Positions 43,958 to 53,130 of a stretch of 64,000 nt of DNA are shown here, in pieces. The notes under the pieces were generated by a model. That model made no database searches. It was not told the origin of the DNA and saw nothing but the letters and a program-made list of their open reading frames with translations. The DNA comes from Legionella_A sp963772805 (GTDB lineage: Bacteria; Pseudomonadota; Gammaproteobacteria; Legionellales; Legionellaceae). The stretch lies in contig CAVYYU010000008.1 of the NCBI GenBank assembly GCA_963772805.1, forward strand, positions 186,001-250,000, in the 5' to 3' direction. The position numbers were made by a program, and so were the translations under genes. Positions within the stretch are counted from its first letter, which is position 1; every line of letters begins with the position of its first letter.

Positions 43958-44287
43958 CTATGGCTTATCTTGCCAGAGGCCTTCAAGGTTATAAAACGCT
44001 CGGGCATCAGGTTGCATGACATGGACAATAAAATCACCGAAGTCAATTAACGTCCATTCACCGGTTTCCATACCATTGCAGTTTAAGGCAGGCAAACCAG
44101 CTGCTTTCATTTGCTCCATCGTTTGCTGGGCAATCGCTTTCACATGGCGAGATGCACGGCCGGTACAAATAATCATAAAATCAGTAATCGTCGTTTGTTT
44201 ACTGACGTTAATGACCATAATATCATTGGCTTTCGCATCGTCTAATGCTTTAACCAGCGTATTTAATAAAGGATTTTTATCATGCAT
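43958..44287 (-). CDS. rsfS: Ribosomal silencing factor RsfS
   Basis: Binds ribosomal protein uL14 and blocks subunit joining under starvation. 109 residues: LVKALDDAKANDIMVINVSKQTTITDFMIICTG is the family's core, followed by SRHVKAIAQQ and the C-terminal WTLIDFGDFIVHVMQPDARAFYNLEGLWQD. First gene of the minus-strand block rsfS-rlmH-mrdA-rodA. The nadD gene often found just upstream is not here. Confidence 0.95.
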   Translation of the reverse strand: MHDKNPLLNTLVKALDDAKANDIMVINVSKQTTITDFMIICTGRASRHVKAIAQQTMEQMKAAGLPALNCNGMETGEWTLIDFGDFIVHVMQPDARAFYNLEGLWQDKP

Positions 44288-44415
44288 ATAAGGATTTCAA
44301 TTCACACAAAAAGGCGGTGGATAATACCAGTAATTGCTGCGAGACACAAAGTATCTTTCAGCGCTCGGTGTGGTTTATTGTTTATTTATTTCTTGTGAGC
44401 CAGGTCGGGTTCAGT

Positions 44416-45882
44416 TTAACAACGCTCTTTTTCAGTGATGGTTTTGAGAATTAAATATTTAATGACGCGATTCAAAATCATACAAACGATGGTTGCTGCG
44501 AGTAGAAGGTAGAGCAAATGACTTAGTGATGTGGCGTAATGTGTTTTTAAAGCCGCAACAGACAAGCTGTCGATCTGATCTTTAGGGATCGCCGTTAGCG
44601 TTGCTAATTTACCCGATAAAAAGGCACCTAGACCTAAGGATACAAAGAAAATACCCATCATCGTGCTTACTTTTTTATGGCTAGAAAGCATGGTAATGGC
44701 TGCTAGACCGACTGGCGATAGTAACAATTCAGCGAGTGCTATCATTAAATAGGCAGGGATAAAAAACAACGGCGATATCATGCTTGAATGATCGCCGGAA
44801 TAGCACGCAGCTGTTATCAATATATAGGCAATCGCCATACAAATAATGGATAGTACAAATTTATTACCGATGCGGATACTGCGCTCGGTGAGACTTAAAT
44901 TATGTTTACTGCGCGACAAAAGAACACCGAAAAGAATCATGCCAATACTTTGTACTGCAACATAATAAGGCGGGGGGAATGGAATTCCAAACAGGCTGGG
45001 TTGCGCTACGCGCTTGAGCAGGAGCGTCAGCGATAAAAACATTTGAAAGTAAAATGCCCAAAACATCACCGATATGAGGCAGAGCAAGCCGATCACGATA
45101 GTTTGTCGTGCCTGTGTTGCAGACTCTTGTTTGATCGTGGTGACGATGTATGCGAGTGATAGGATGACAACAGCTGCGAATACACCATCTGCCAGCATTG
45201 GATCACGCAGGATAAAAAATGATCCTAACCACAGTGAAACTATCATTAAGGCGGCGTATAAAACTTTTTCAGGCTGGTGTTGATAAGGATAATAGTCAGC
45301 GATACGATAGCGGTAAATGCCAAATGAGAAAACGGCAATGGCAATAATCATGCCAAATGAGGCGCTCATGAAGGTGATAGACCAGCCAAACAGATGATTA
45401 ATATAACTGGGTAATGTGGTGCCGAGAATAATACCGGTGGTAATTCCCATATAGAATATGGTGAATCCGCTTTCACGATTAGGGGAGCCTTCGGGATATT
45501 CATTGCCCAATAGTGATGAAATATTGGGTTTAAGCAATCCAGTGCCAACTGCAATGCCAGCAAGTGCTAACACCAGTCCATTATTGGATGAGATAAAGCC
45601 AAGACAAAGGTAGCTGATTAGCAAAACAACAGCACCTGCGAGAATTGTCCGTTTTTGGCCTAGCAATCTATCCGCTATCCAGCCGCCTATCACAGGTGAA
45701 ATATAGGTCAGCGCGGTAAATGAACCCACCAGTGGGTAAACTCTCGCATCTTCCCATTTGAAATGCAGCACAAGGTACAACGCTAATAGAGTTTGCACCA
45801 CATAGAAGCCATACCGTTCCCACATCTCGGTACCGAAAAAAATGCTCAGTGAGGGAGGATGATTTAAGCACTTTTTTTGCAC
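44416..45882 (-). CDS. POT-family proton-dependent oligopeptide transporter
   Basis: Inner-membrane symporter that takes up di- and tripeptides with protons. 488 residues, about 14 helices. The PTR2 signatures are FFGTEMWERYGFYVVQTLLALYL (ExxERFxYY-like, with ERYGFY), SFTALTYISPVIGGWIADRLLGQKRTI, and the FIFYMGITTGIILGTTLPSY-like segment (SGFTIFYMGITTG). Peptide uptake fits a bacterium that relies on amino acids as carbon source, as do the Yej-type importer and hut genes in this window. Single gene. Confidence 0.92.
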   Translation of the reverse strand: MQKKCLNHPPSLSIFFGTEMWERYGFYVVQTLLALYLVLHFKWEDARVYPLVGSFTALTYISPVIGGWIADRLLGQKRTILAGAVVLLISYLCLGFISSNNGLVLALAGIAVGTGLLKPNISSLLGNEYPEGSPNRESGFTIFYMGITTGIILGTTLPSYINHLFGWSITFMSASFGMIIAIAVFSFGIYRYRIADYYPYQHQPEKVLYAALMIVSLWLGSFFILRDPMLADGVFAAVVILSLAYIVTTIKQESATQARQTIVIGLLCLISVMFWAFYFQMFLSLTLLLKRVAQPSLFGIPFPPPYYVAVQSIGMILFGVLLSRSKHNLSLTERSIRIGNKFVLSIICMAIAYILITAACYSGDHSSMISPLFFIPAYLMIALAELLLSPVGLAAITMLSSHKKVSTMMGIFFVSLGLGAFLSGKLATLTAIPKDQIDSLSVAALKTHYATSLSHLLYLLLAATIVCMILNRVIKYLILKTITEKERC

Positions 45883-46121
45883 AGTCGCTCTGCATAATAT
45901 TGATCAGTAAACCAGTCTAGCATAGTGAAATTTGTTTTCACAACTCGCTTTTCATCATTAGGTTAACGGCTATCAAATGGCACAAAATTAACGCAATGAG
46001 GCTGTTAATCCACACAATTTCTTCGCTCGCTTTCCCGCACTAATTTCTCTAGTATATGGCCTATTGGACAATTTATTCTGTTGTATAACTTCGTGATTTA
46101 CATGTTTTTTATGGAGAAAAA

Positions 46122-47810
46122 ATGATGATCCGTATGGATAAAAATCGTCTTGTCAGGGCGGCGCGCGGTAGTGAAAAACAGGCTAAAAGTTGGTTAACAG
46201 AAGCGGCTTTGCGCATGCTTTGTAATAATTTAGACCCCGAAGTAGCTGAGGCTCCTGAATCGTTAATTGTATACGGTGGTTTGGGGCGGGCGGCACGTGA
46301 TTGGGCGTGCTTTGATAAGATAGTTGAAGTGCTTAAAGTCTTGGATGATGATCAAACCTTATTAATACAATCAGGAAAACCCGTAGGCGTATTTCGCACG
46401 CACGAAGACGCACCTCGTGTGTTGATCGCCAATTCGAATTTGGTTCCTCATTGGGCTACCTGGGAGCATTTCAATGAGCTCGACCAAAAGGGATTAATGA
46501 TGTACGGGCAAATGACTGCCGGTAGCTGGATCTATATCGGTTCGCAGGGGATTGTTCAAGGTACTTATGAAACGTTTGTAGCTGCTGCAAAAAAACATTT
46601 TGGCGGTAGTTTAGCTGGACGTTGGGTGTTAACGGCTGGATTGGGCGGCATGGGTGGTGCGCAACCGCTTGCCGCAACCATGGCGGGTGCTAGCATGTTG
46701 GCAGTTGAATGCGACCCGACGCGTATCGAAAAGCGTATTAAGACACGTTATCTTGATAAATCTACAGACAGTCTTGAGCAGGCGCTAATCTGGATTGAAG
46801 AATCATGCCGCTTGCAGCGGCCTGTTTCTGTCGGTTTGTTAGGCAATGCGGCAGATATCTATCCTGAGTTAATTCGCCGTGGTGTATCCCCTGATTTAGT
46901 GACTGACCAAACTAGTGCGCATGATCCGCTTAATGGTTATTTGCCCCGTGGGTGGTCTTTGGTAAAGGCGGCCGAATTAAGACAAAAAGCTCCTCAGGAA
47001 GTGATCACGGCTGCCAAGGCGTCTATGGCAACACAAGTCGAAGCCATGCTTGCATTTCACCAGAGTGGGATCCCGGTATTTGATTATGGTAATAATATTC
47101 GTCAAATGGCGCTTGATGCAGGCGTTAGGGAAGCGTTTATGATTCCTGGTTTCGTACCTGCTTATATACGACCACTTTTTTGTGAAGGCATTGGCCCATT
47201 TCGCTGGGTGGCGCTATCAGGCGATGCTGAGGATATTTATGCTACCGATGCAAAAGTTAAACAATTGATCCCTGATAATCCGCAGCTTCATCGTTGGCTG
47301 GATATGGCACGCAGTAAAATTGCATTTCAAGGGCTGCCCGCAAGAATTTGCTGGGTAGGTTTGAAAGACCGCGCGCGCCTTGCCTTGGCTTTTAATGAAA
47401 TGGTTAAAACGGGGGAGATCAAAGCGCCTATCGTCATCGGTCGTGATCACCTTGATTCGGGATCGGTTGCCAGTCCCAATCGCGAAACCGAGGGCATGCT
47501 TGATGGCAGTGACGCGGTGTCGGATTGGCCATTGCTTAATGCCTTGCTAAATTGTGCCAGTGGGGCTACTTGGGTCAGTATTCATCATGGTGGGGGGGTG
47601 GGCATGGGGTTTTCCCAGCATGCCGGTTTGGTCATTGTGGCAGATGGCAGCGCTAAAGCGGCTGCCCGCATTGCACGCGTTTTACATAATGATCCTGCAA
47701 CAGGCGTGATGCGTCATGCCGATGCTGGCTATGAGCTTGCAAAAAAATGTGCCCGTGATAATCACTTGTGGTTACCGATGGAGTCAACGGGAGTAGACCA
47801 TCATGACTGA
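46122..47810 (+). CDS. hutU: Urocanate hydratase
   Basis: Second step of histidine degradation: turns urocanate into imidazolonepropionate using bound NAD+. 562 residues with the family's conserved segments: ESLIVYGGLGRAARDWACFD, GKPVGVFRTHEDAPRVLIANS, GLGGMGGAQPLAATMAGA for NAD binding, TDQTSAHDPLNGYLPRGW, and HHGGGVGMGFSQHAG. ATG 46122 or 46125 follow TATGGAG. It overlaps hutH by 8 bases, indicating an operon. Confidence 0.96.
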   Translation: MMIRMDKNRLVRAARGSEKQAKSWLTEAALRMLCNNLDPEVAEAPESLIVYGGLGRAARDWACFDKIVEVLKVLDDDQTLLIQSGKPVGVFRTHEDAPRVLIANSNLVPHWATWEHFNELDQKGLMMYGQMTAGSWIYIGSQGIVQGTYETFVAAAKKHFGGSLAGRWVLTAGLGGMGGAQPLAATMAGASMLAVECDPTRIEKRIKTRYLDKSTDSLEQALIWIEESCRLQRPVSVGLLGNAADIYPELIRRGVSPDLVTDQTSAHDPLNGYLPRGWSLVKAAELRQKAPQEVITAAKASMATQVEAMLAFHQSGIPVFDYGNNIRQMALDAGVREAFMIPGFVPAYIRPLFCEGIGPFRWVALSGDAEDIYATDAKVKQLIPDNPQLHRWLDMARSKIAFQGLPARICWVGLKDRARLALAFNEMVKTGEIKAPIVIGRDHLDSGSVASPNRETEGMLDGSDAVSDWPLLNALLNCASGATWVSIHHGGGVGMGFSQHAGLVIVADGSAKAAARIARVLHNDPATGVMRHADAGYELAKKCARDNHLWLPMESTGVDHHD

Positions 47811-49314
47811 GCAAATTATTTTGTCACCAGGTGATCTTAATCTGCAATGGTTAAAGCAGGGACTTCTTGAAGACGTATCCTGTGTATTGGATAAGGCTTG
47901 TCTGGGAAAAATTGCGGCATCCTTGAGGGTTGTCGAGCAAATATTGCGTGAACAGAAAACAATTTATGGTATCAACACCGGTTTCGGATCATTAGCTAAC
48001 CAAATCATCTCAGCCGATAAGTTAAAGCAATTGCAGCGCAATATTGTCCTGTCTCATGCCTGTGGTAGTGGTGAGTTGCTATCGGATGATATAGTTGCCC
48101 TCATTTTATTATTAAAAATAAACAATTTAGCACAAGGCTATTCTGGTGTGCGTCAAGAGGTCATTGATGCGTTATGCGCACTTTACAATGCCAAAATATA
48201 TCCGTGCATTCCAAGCAAAGGTTCGGTTGGAGCATCGGGGGATCTTGCACCACTGGCTCATCTTGCCTTGCCGTTGATAGGCGAGGGCGAAGTGCGTTAT
48301 CAGGGTAAGATTATATCTGCCTTGGAAGGGCTTACTATCGCAGGTTTCAGACCCCTGGAGCTTGCGCCGAAAGAAGGCCTGGCGTTATTAAATGGATTGC
48401 AAGTTTCGGCAGCCCTTTGTATGCACGCCTTCTTTCAGAGTGAATTGTTGTTTGAAGCGGCGGTATTAGCGGGCAGTTTATCGGTCGATGCAGTGCGGGG
48501 CAGTGATGTGCCGTTTGATTCGAGGATTCATGTTGCGCGCGGGCACCAAGCCCAATGCGATGTGGCGGCTATGTATCGTGAATTATTGGCAGGCAGCGCT
48601 ATTCGCGAATCGCATCGGGAGTGTGTGCGCATACAAGATCCTTATTCCTTGCGTTGCCAGCCGCAAATTATGGGCGCGGTTTGGCATCAAATGCAGTTTG
48701 TAGGACAAACGTTACAAGTGGAAGTGAATGCTGTTTCAGATAATCCTTTGGTGTTTGCGGATACGGGGGATATTTTATCGGGTGGCAATTTCCACGGTGA
48801 AATTATCGCGATGGCCGCAGATAATCTGGCTCTGGCAATTGCTGAAATAGGTGCGAATGCTGAACGACGTATTGCCTTATTGATTGATGAACATTTTAGC
48901 GGTTTGCCGGCTTTTCTGGTCAAAGATAGCGGGCTTAATTCAGGATTTATGATAGCCCATGTCACGGCGGCTGCTTGTGCAAGCGATAACAAAGCGTTGG
49001 CACATCCTCATTCGGTTGATAGTATGCCGACCTCTGCCAATCAGGAAGATCATGTATCGATGGCGACCAGTGCAGCCTTGCGTTTACAGACGATGGTTGA
49101 TAATACAGCGACTATTCTTGCGATAGAATTGTTGGCAGCCTGTCAGGGATTGGATTTTCACGCGCCATTAATGACGTCGCTGCCGTTGCAAAAAGTGCAT
49201 CGTAAGGTACGGAGCTATGTCGAACATTATGGTTGTGATCGTTATTTTGCTCCTGATATTGCAATTATCAAGCAAGAGATATTGAATGGTGCGTTCGCTA
49301 TGACTAAACTCTAG
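47803..49314 (+). CDS. hutH: Histidine ammonia-lyase
   Basis: First step of histidine degradation: removes ammonia to give urocanate. The catalytic MIO prosthetic group forms from the Ala-Ser-Gly in GSVGASGDLAPLAHLALPL. Other family motifs are YGINTGFGSLANQIIS near the start, KEGLALLNGLQVSAALCMHA, QDPYSLRCQPQIMGAVW and SVDSMPTSANQEDHVSMA. 503 residues, normal length. Gene order hutU-hutH is usual, but hutI, hutG or hutF and a HutC regulator are not adjacent. Confidence 0.96.
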   Translation: MTEQIILSPGDLNLQWLKQGLLEDVSCVLDKACLGKIAASLRVVEQILREQKTIYGINTGFGSLANQIISADKLKQLQRNIVLSHACGSGELLSDDIVALILLLKINNLAQGYSGVRQEVIDALCALYNAKIYPCIPSKGSVGASGDLAPLAHLALPLIGEGEVRYQGKIISALEGLTIAGFRPLELAPKEGLALLNGLQVSAALCMHAFFQSELLFEAAVLAGSLSVDAVRGSDVPFDSRIHVARGHQAQCDVAAMYRELLAGSAIRESHRECVRIQDPYSLRCQPQIMGAVWHQMQFVGQTLQVEVNAVSDNPLVFADTGDILSGGNFHGEIIAMAADNLALAIAEIGANAERRIALLIDEHFSGLPAFLVKDSGLNSGFMIAHVTAAACASDNKALAHPHSVDSMPTSANQEDHVSMATSAALRLQTMVDNTATILAIELLAACQGLDFHAPLMTSLPLQKVHRKVRSYVEHYGCDRYFAPDIAIIKQEILNGAFAMTKL

Positions 49315-49345
49315 CGCTTGACCATGTTCTTGAGAAATTACATAT

Positions 49346-49789
49346 ATGACGATAGAAATATACACAGATGGTGCATGTAAAGGCAATCCAGGCCCAGGCG
49401 GTTGGGGTGCTTTATTACGCCACAATGGTAATGATAAAACGTTGTACGGTGCCGAGGTTCATACCACTAATAACCGTATGGAGTTGACGGCGGCAATCAA
49501 AGCGCTTGGTGCATTAAAACGGGGTTGTGAAGTAAATCTTTATACTGATTCGCAATATCTGCGGCAAGGGATGACAGAATGGCTGGCGTCCTGGAAAAAA
49601 AATGGTTGGCGTAATTCTAAAAAAGAGCCGGTCAAAAATGCGGATTTATGGCAGCAGCTCGATGAATTGTCGAAACTCCATCAAATAAAATGGCACTGGG
49701 TTAAAGCGCACGCGGGTCATCCTGAGAATGAGTTAGCTGATAGTTTGGCTAACCAGGCTATTGAGGAAATGCTGCAAGGAGCTGAGTGA
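49346..49789 (+). CDS. rnhA: Ribonuclease HI
   Basis: Degrades RNA in RNA-DNA hybrids, including primers and R-loops. 147 residues with the four acidic residues: EIYTDGACKGNPGPGGWGA (D), NNRMELTAAIKALGAL (E), NLYTDSQYLRQGMTEW (D), and HAGHPENELADSLAN (D). The basic handle region KKNGWRNSKKEPVKNADLW is present. Gene order rnhA-dnaQ is conserved in gammaproteobacteria, here 39 bp apart on the same strand. Confidence 0.97.
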   Translation: MTIEIYTDGACKGNPGPGGWGALLRHNGNDKTLYGAEVHTTNNRMELTAAIKALGALKRGCEVNLYTDSQYLRQGMTEWLASWKKNGWRNSKKEPVKNADLWQQLDELSKLHQIKWHWVKAHAGHPENELADSLANQAIEEMLQGAE

Positions 49790-49828
49790 TTAATTATACG
49801 TGGCTCGTGCAACGCACCACCTAACATA

Positions 49829-50536
49829 ATGAGTTTAACTATGCGCCAAATTGTATTGGACACCGAAACTACCGGTATTGGTCATGAATTGGGCCACCGA
49901 GTTATTGAAATCGGTTGTGTTGAGTTGCTTGACCGAAAATTGACGGGTAAGCATTTTCATGTCTATTTAAACCCGCAGCGTGATGTTGATGAGGGTGCGT
50001 TTAGGGTGCATGGGATAAGCACAGAGTTTTTAAAGGACAAGCCATTATTTAAGGATATAGCGGCGGCTTTTATGGAATATATCAAGGGGGCTGAATTAAT
50101 TATTCATAACGCATCTTTTGATGTGGGATTTTTAAACGCTGAACTGACTCGTGCCAAGTGGTCTCAATCATTAGGCGATCATTGCCAAGTTTTCGATACG
50201 CTTAGTTTCGCTAGAGAAAAGCATCCTGGTCAACGGAACAGCCTGGATGCCTTATGCAAGCGCTATGAAATCGATAACTCTAATCGTAAGTTACATGGCG
50301 CGCTCCTTGATGCAGAAATTCTAGCCTGGGTTTATTTGGCCATGACCGGTGGGCAGGGTAGTTTATTTGCGGATGAAAATCCGTTAACAAATAACGCTAA
50401 AAAACTTCAAAGTCATACTTTTACACCATTAACGAGCAGCTCACCGATCACCTACGCCAGCGAGGCGGAAATTGAGCGTCACAATGATTTTATTGCGTTT
50501 ATTATCAAAAAATCAGGCGTTAATAATTGGGAATAA
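49829..50536 (+). CDS. dnaQ: DNA polymerase III epsilon subunit (3'-5' proofreading exonuclease)
   Basis: Proofreading exonuclease of the replicative polymerase, partner of DnaE encoded at 21802. 235 residues. The DEDDh motifs are RQIVLDTETTGIGHELGHRV (Exo I, D and E), IIHNASFDVGFLNAEL (Exo II), and KLHGALLDAEILAWVY (Exo III with His). The C-terminal tail (SEAEIERHNDFIAFIIKKSG) is the alpha-binding part. Start at ATG 49829 or 49841. Confidence 0.95.
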   Translation: MSLTMRQIVLDTETTGIGHELGHRVIEIGCVELLDRKLTGKHFHVYLNPQRDVDEGAFRVHGISTEFLKDKPLFKDIAAAFMEYIKGAELIIHNASFDVGFLNAELTRAKWSQSLGDHCQVFDTLSFAREKHPGQRNSLDALCKRYEIDNSNRKLHGALLDAEILAWVYLAMTGGQGSLFADENPLTNNAKKLQSHTFTPLTSSSPITYASEAEIERHNDFIAFIIKKSGVNNWE

Positions 50537-50596
50537 ACTTGATATGATTCTATTATGTACTAGTATTACAATATTAAATCATAATCGGGGCTCATC

Positions 50597-51124
50597 ATGG
50601 ACAGATGCCGAAGAAGCAATGGCTGGAGTAAATCGTTCGTTATTTTAGGCTTGGGTTTCGTCTTATTCTCACCTAGTATTTATGCGATGGCAGCTAATGA
50701 CTCTGCTGCATCTTATCTTCCTATAATGAACCGAAGCTACGCTGCGAATGAATTTGTATATAATCCTCGGTCATTACAATGGAAGGCTATTCGCGATGGT
50801 AAGGTTATTCGCACCGGACATGGGTCGGGTGGTCGGGGATATTGTCCAGACATCAGACGTTCATGCCGAACGCCTACTGGCACTTACCATGTGATAAGCA
50901 AGCGTGGTGCTGATTGCCGTTCAAGCCGGTACCCTGTTGGAAGGGGTGGGGCGCCTATGCCATATTGTATGTTTTTCAGTAAATATTATGCCATCCATGG
51001 CTCTTACGAAGTGCCCAATTACAATGCTAGCCATGGCTGCATTCGTCTACACCCACAAGATGCGCGTTGGTTGAGTAATAATTTTGTAGGAATTGGAACT
51101 ACCGTTGTGGTTAAACCCTATTGA
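50597..51124 (+). CDS. Second secreted YkuD-family L,D-transpeptidase
   Basis: Periplasmic enzyme for 3-3 peptidoglycan cross-linking or wall attachment. 175 residues: a signal segment (WSKSFVILGLGFVLFSPSIYA) precedes the catalytic domain with TPTGTYHVISKRG, the His motif YYAIHGSYEV, and the nucleophile in NASHGCIRLHPQDA. It differs from the paralogue at 12246 in spacing around the active site and has extra Cys (GYCPDIRRSC, PYCMFF), so the two are not recent duplicates. It may act on the wall that RodA/PBP2 build. Confidence 0.9.
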   Translation: MDRCRRSNGWSKSFVILGLGFVLFSPSIYAMAANDSAASYLPIMNRSYAANEFVYNPRSLQWKAIRDGKVIRTGHGSGGRGYCPDIRRSCRTPTGTYHVISKRGADCRSSRYPVGRGGAPMPYCMFFSKYYAIHGSYEVPNYNASHGCIRLHPQDARWLSNNFVGIGTTVVVKPY

Positions 51125-51176
51125 GTTATTCAACTGCTCTGTTTGGTATAAAGTGCAATTAATTTTTAAGGGCCAC

Positions 51177-51204
51177 TTGCTTTTGTGTTGAAATAGAGTA
51201 CAAT
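51177..51204 (+). promoter_or_regulatory. Promoter of the small gene at 51233
   Basis: TTGCTT (51177-51182) and TACAAT (51199-51204) are separated by 16 bases, close to the sigma-70 consensus. The transcript would start near 51212, giving a leader of about 20 bases with CAGGAG before the ATG. Confidence 0.65.
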
Positions 51205-51232
51205 AGTGTTATTTTTTCAACAGGAGAATTAA

Positions 51233-51478
51233 ATGCCTTATCCTTATGAGCAGCGACAAAATGAGTTAGTGAGAATTTCTAAGATTCCTTATGATGGAGT
51301 GCAAGAAAAAGCGTTAGAAAAGTTTGTGGCTGATGAGAAGCAACTTTTATCAGCTAGCAGCCAAGGTTTGTTCAGGTCGCAAGCGTTGAGTTGCGCTGAA
51401 CGAAAATTAGAAGCTTTAGAAAAACAAAACAATCAGCCACAACAAATTTCAAGTGTTGCGCGAGTGTTATTCCCCTGA
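51233..51478 (+). CDS. Small protein of unknown function
   Basis: 81 residues, soluble, charged, predicted mainly helical (PYDGVQEKALEKFVADEKQLL, SCAERKLEALEKQNNQPQQ). No signal peptide or recognised domain. CAGGAG lies 6 bases before the ATG, a good promoter precedes it and a perfect hairpin starts right at the stop codon, so it is very probably a real, well-expressed single-gene unit. A regulatory or effector role is possible but unsupported. Confidence 0.65.
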   Translation: MPYPYEQRQNELVRISKIPYDGVQEKALEKFVADEKQLLSASSQGLFRSQALSCAERKLEALEKQNNQPQQISSVARVLFP

Positions 51479-51505
51479 TACTGAGCGCCACATTGGCGCT
51501 CAGTA
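51479..51505. terminator. Perfect 12-bp hairpin after the small gene
   Basis: TACTGAGCGCCA-CAT-TGGCGCTCAGTA, directly after the TGA stop and 18 bp before the end of erpA on the other strand. There is no T run on either side (CAAAATAG follows), so it could be a terminator or an mRNA-stabilising structure. Confidence 0.6.
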
Positions 51506-51523
51506 CAAAATAGTCAATAATTT

Positions 51524-51913
51524 CTAGTCTTCATCATCAATACTAAATGAAGAACCGCAACCGCAAGTCGTTTTGGCATTGGGGTTGCGGATCACAAATT
51601 GTTCTCCTTGTATCCCTTGAATATAATCAATTTCAGCATGTTGTAGATATTGAAAACTCATCGCGTCTACCAATAATTTGACCGAATTCAGTCCATCTGA
51701 ACACTGTTGCTCGATGACCGTGTCATCTTCTTGAATAGTTTCATCAAACGTAAATCCATATTGAAAACCAGAGCAGCCGCCACCGGTAATATAAACTCGT
51801 AATTTAAGTTCAGGGTTGTCTTCTTCGGCTATCAATGAAGCCACTTTATCCGCGGCATTGATGGAAAAACTAATACTTGCGGTTGTCACGGGTGATGCAT
51901 TTGCTGTATCCAT
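51524..51913 (-). CDS. erpA: Iron-sulfur cluster insertion protein ErpA
   Basis: A-type carrier that delivers 4Fe-4S clusters to targets such as IspG. 129 residues. The three ligand Cys are visible: YITGGGCSGFQYGF and the C-terminal TTCGCGSSF (CxC). The body (LRVYITGGGCSGF, VKLLVDAMSFQYLQHAEIDY, EQFVIRNPNAK) matches ErpA. It has an N-terminal extension of about 15 residues before the core. It lies 40 bp downstream of mnmA on the same strand and may share its transcript. Confidence 0.93.
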   Translation of the reverse strand: MDTANASPVTTASISFSINAADKVASLIAEEDNPELKLRVYITGGGCSGFQYGFTFDETIQEDDTVIEQQCSDGLNSVKLLVDAMSFQYLQHAEIDYIQGIQGEQFVIRNPNAKTTCGCGSSFSIDDED

Positions 51914-51953
51914 GGTTGCTCCAAAAACTTACTTATATATTAATTGTACATGA

Positions 51954-53039
51954 TTACCGAATAATTTGTTCGATGGTGGCGCCACCCAAGCACTGGCTCT
52001 TATCATAAAATACGATGTATTGCCCCGGCGTGACCGCGCGTTGTGGGTCGGCGAACATGACATAATGTTGATTTTGATCCGATGGCGAGACTACGCAGGC
52101 AAATTCTGTTTGGCGGTAGCGCGTTTTAGCGTGACAGGTTAATGGCAGGGCGTTTTGACGGTTAGCCAGCCAATGGATAGGGCCACAGATGAGCCCTTGG
52201 GCATAAAGCATCGGGTGATGGGTACCCTGAGCGACAATGAGGGTGTTAGCTGCTATATCTTTATCAACCACATACCATGGCTCTTCACGGCCTTCGCGTA
52301 TACCGCCGATTCCTAGCCCCTGTCGTTGTCCCAAGGTATAAAACATCAATCCATCATGGCGGCCTATGATTTCGCCTAAGGTATTTTTAATATCCCCTGG
52401 TTTTGCCAGCATATACTCATTGAGAAATGTTTTGAAACGACGCTCGCCAATGAAACAAATGCCCGTAGAGTCCTTTTTTGCATGCGTAACCAAGTTTAAT
52501 TCTTTGGCAAACGTGCGAATTTGAGGTTTGAGATAATCGCCAATCGGAAATAAAGTTTTCGCCAGTGCCTCGGGTTGAACCTGATGTAAAAAATAGGTTT
52601 GGTCTTTATCTCGGTCTTTGGCTTTAAATAATTCACCGACATGGCCATTAATTTTTACGCGTGCATAATGGCCTGTGGCTATGAAATCAGCTCCTAAAGA
52701 CAGTGCATGATTTAAGAAAGCATTGAATTTGATTTCCTTGTTACAGAGGACATCAGGATTGGGTGTGCGGCCATTTTCATATTCAGTCAAAAAATGATTG
52801 AAGACGCGCTGTAAATATTCTTCTGCAAAATTAACGCTGTGCAAGGGTATGCCCAATTGGTCGCATACGGCTTGCGCATCGGCTAAATCTTTGGCAGCAG
52901 CACAATAACCATCACGGTCATCTTGTTCCCAATTTTTCATGAACATGCCTTCTACGTGATAGCCCTGTTCACGTAACAACCAGGCAGCAACCGATGAGTC
53001 GACCCCACCAGACATGCCAACAATCACTTTAATAGTCAT
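51954..53039 (-). CDS. mnmA: tRNA-specific 2-thiouridylase MnmA
   Basis: Puts sulfur on U34 of Lys, Glu and Gln tRNAs. 361 residues. The ATP PP-loop is VGMSGGVDSSVAAWLL. Other motifs are GMFMKNWEQDDRDGYCAAA, TPNPDVLCNKEIKFNAFL with a catalytic Cys, FIATGHYARV, KDQTYFLHQVQPE, the second Cys in DSTGICFIGER, and YTLGQRQGLGIGG. Normal length. Upstream it diverges from yceD. Confidence 0.96.
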   Translation of the reverse strand: MTIKVIVGMSGGVDSSVAAWLLREQGYHVEGMFMKNWEQDDRDGYCAAAKDLADAQAVCDQLGIPLHSVNFAEEYLQRVFNHFLTEYENGRTPNPDVLCNKEIKFNAFLNHALSLGADFIATGHYARVKINGHVGELFKAKDRDKDQTYFLHQVQPEALAKTLFPIGDYLKPQIRTFAKELNLVTHAKKDSTGICFIGERRFKTFLNEYMLAKPGDIKNTLGEIIGRHDGLMFYTLGQRQGLGIGGIREGREEPWYVVDKDIAANTLIVAQGTHHPMLYAQGLICGPIHWLANRQNALPLTCHAKTRYRQTEFACVVSPSDQNQHYVMFADPQRAVTPGQYIVFYDKSQCLGGATIEQIIR

Positions 53040-53079
53040 TAATCAGATTCAATGTGTATAAAAAATGAATATTTTACGC

Positions 53080-53085
53080 TATAAT
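53080..53085 (+). promoter_or_regulatory. -10 box for the yceD-rpmF-fab cluster
   Basis: A TATAAT 46 bp before yceD, in ACGCTATAATACTG. No clear -35 match. Likely start of the long yceD-rpmF-plsX-fab transcript. Confidence 0.45.
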
Positions 53086-53130
53086 ACTGTATTTTAAAAT
53101 CGTCATATCAACCAATAATTACTATAAATC

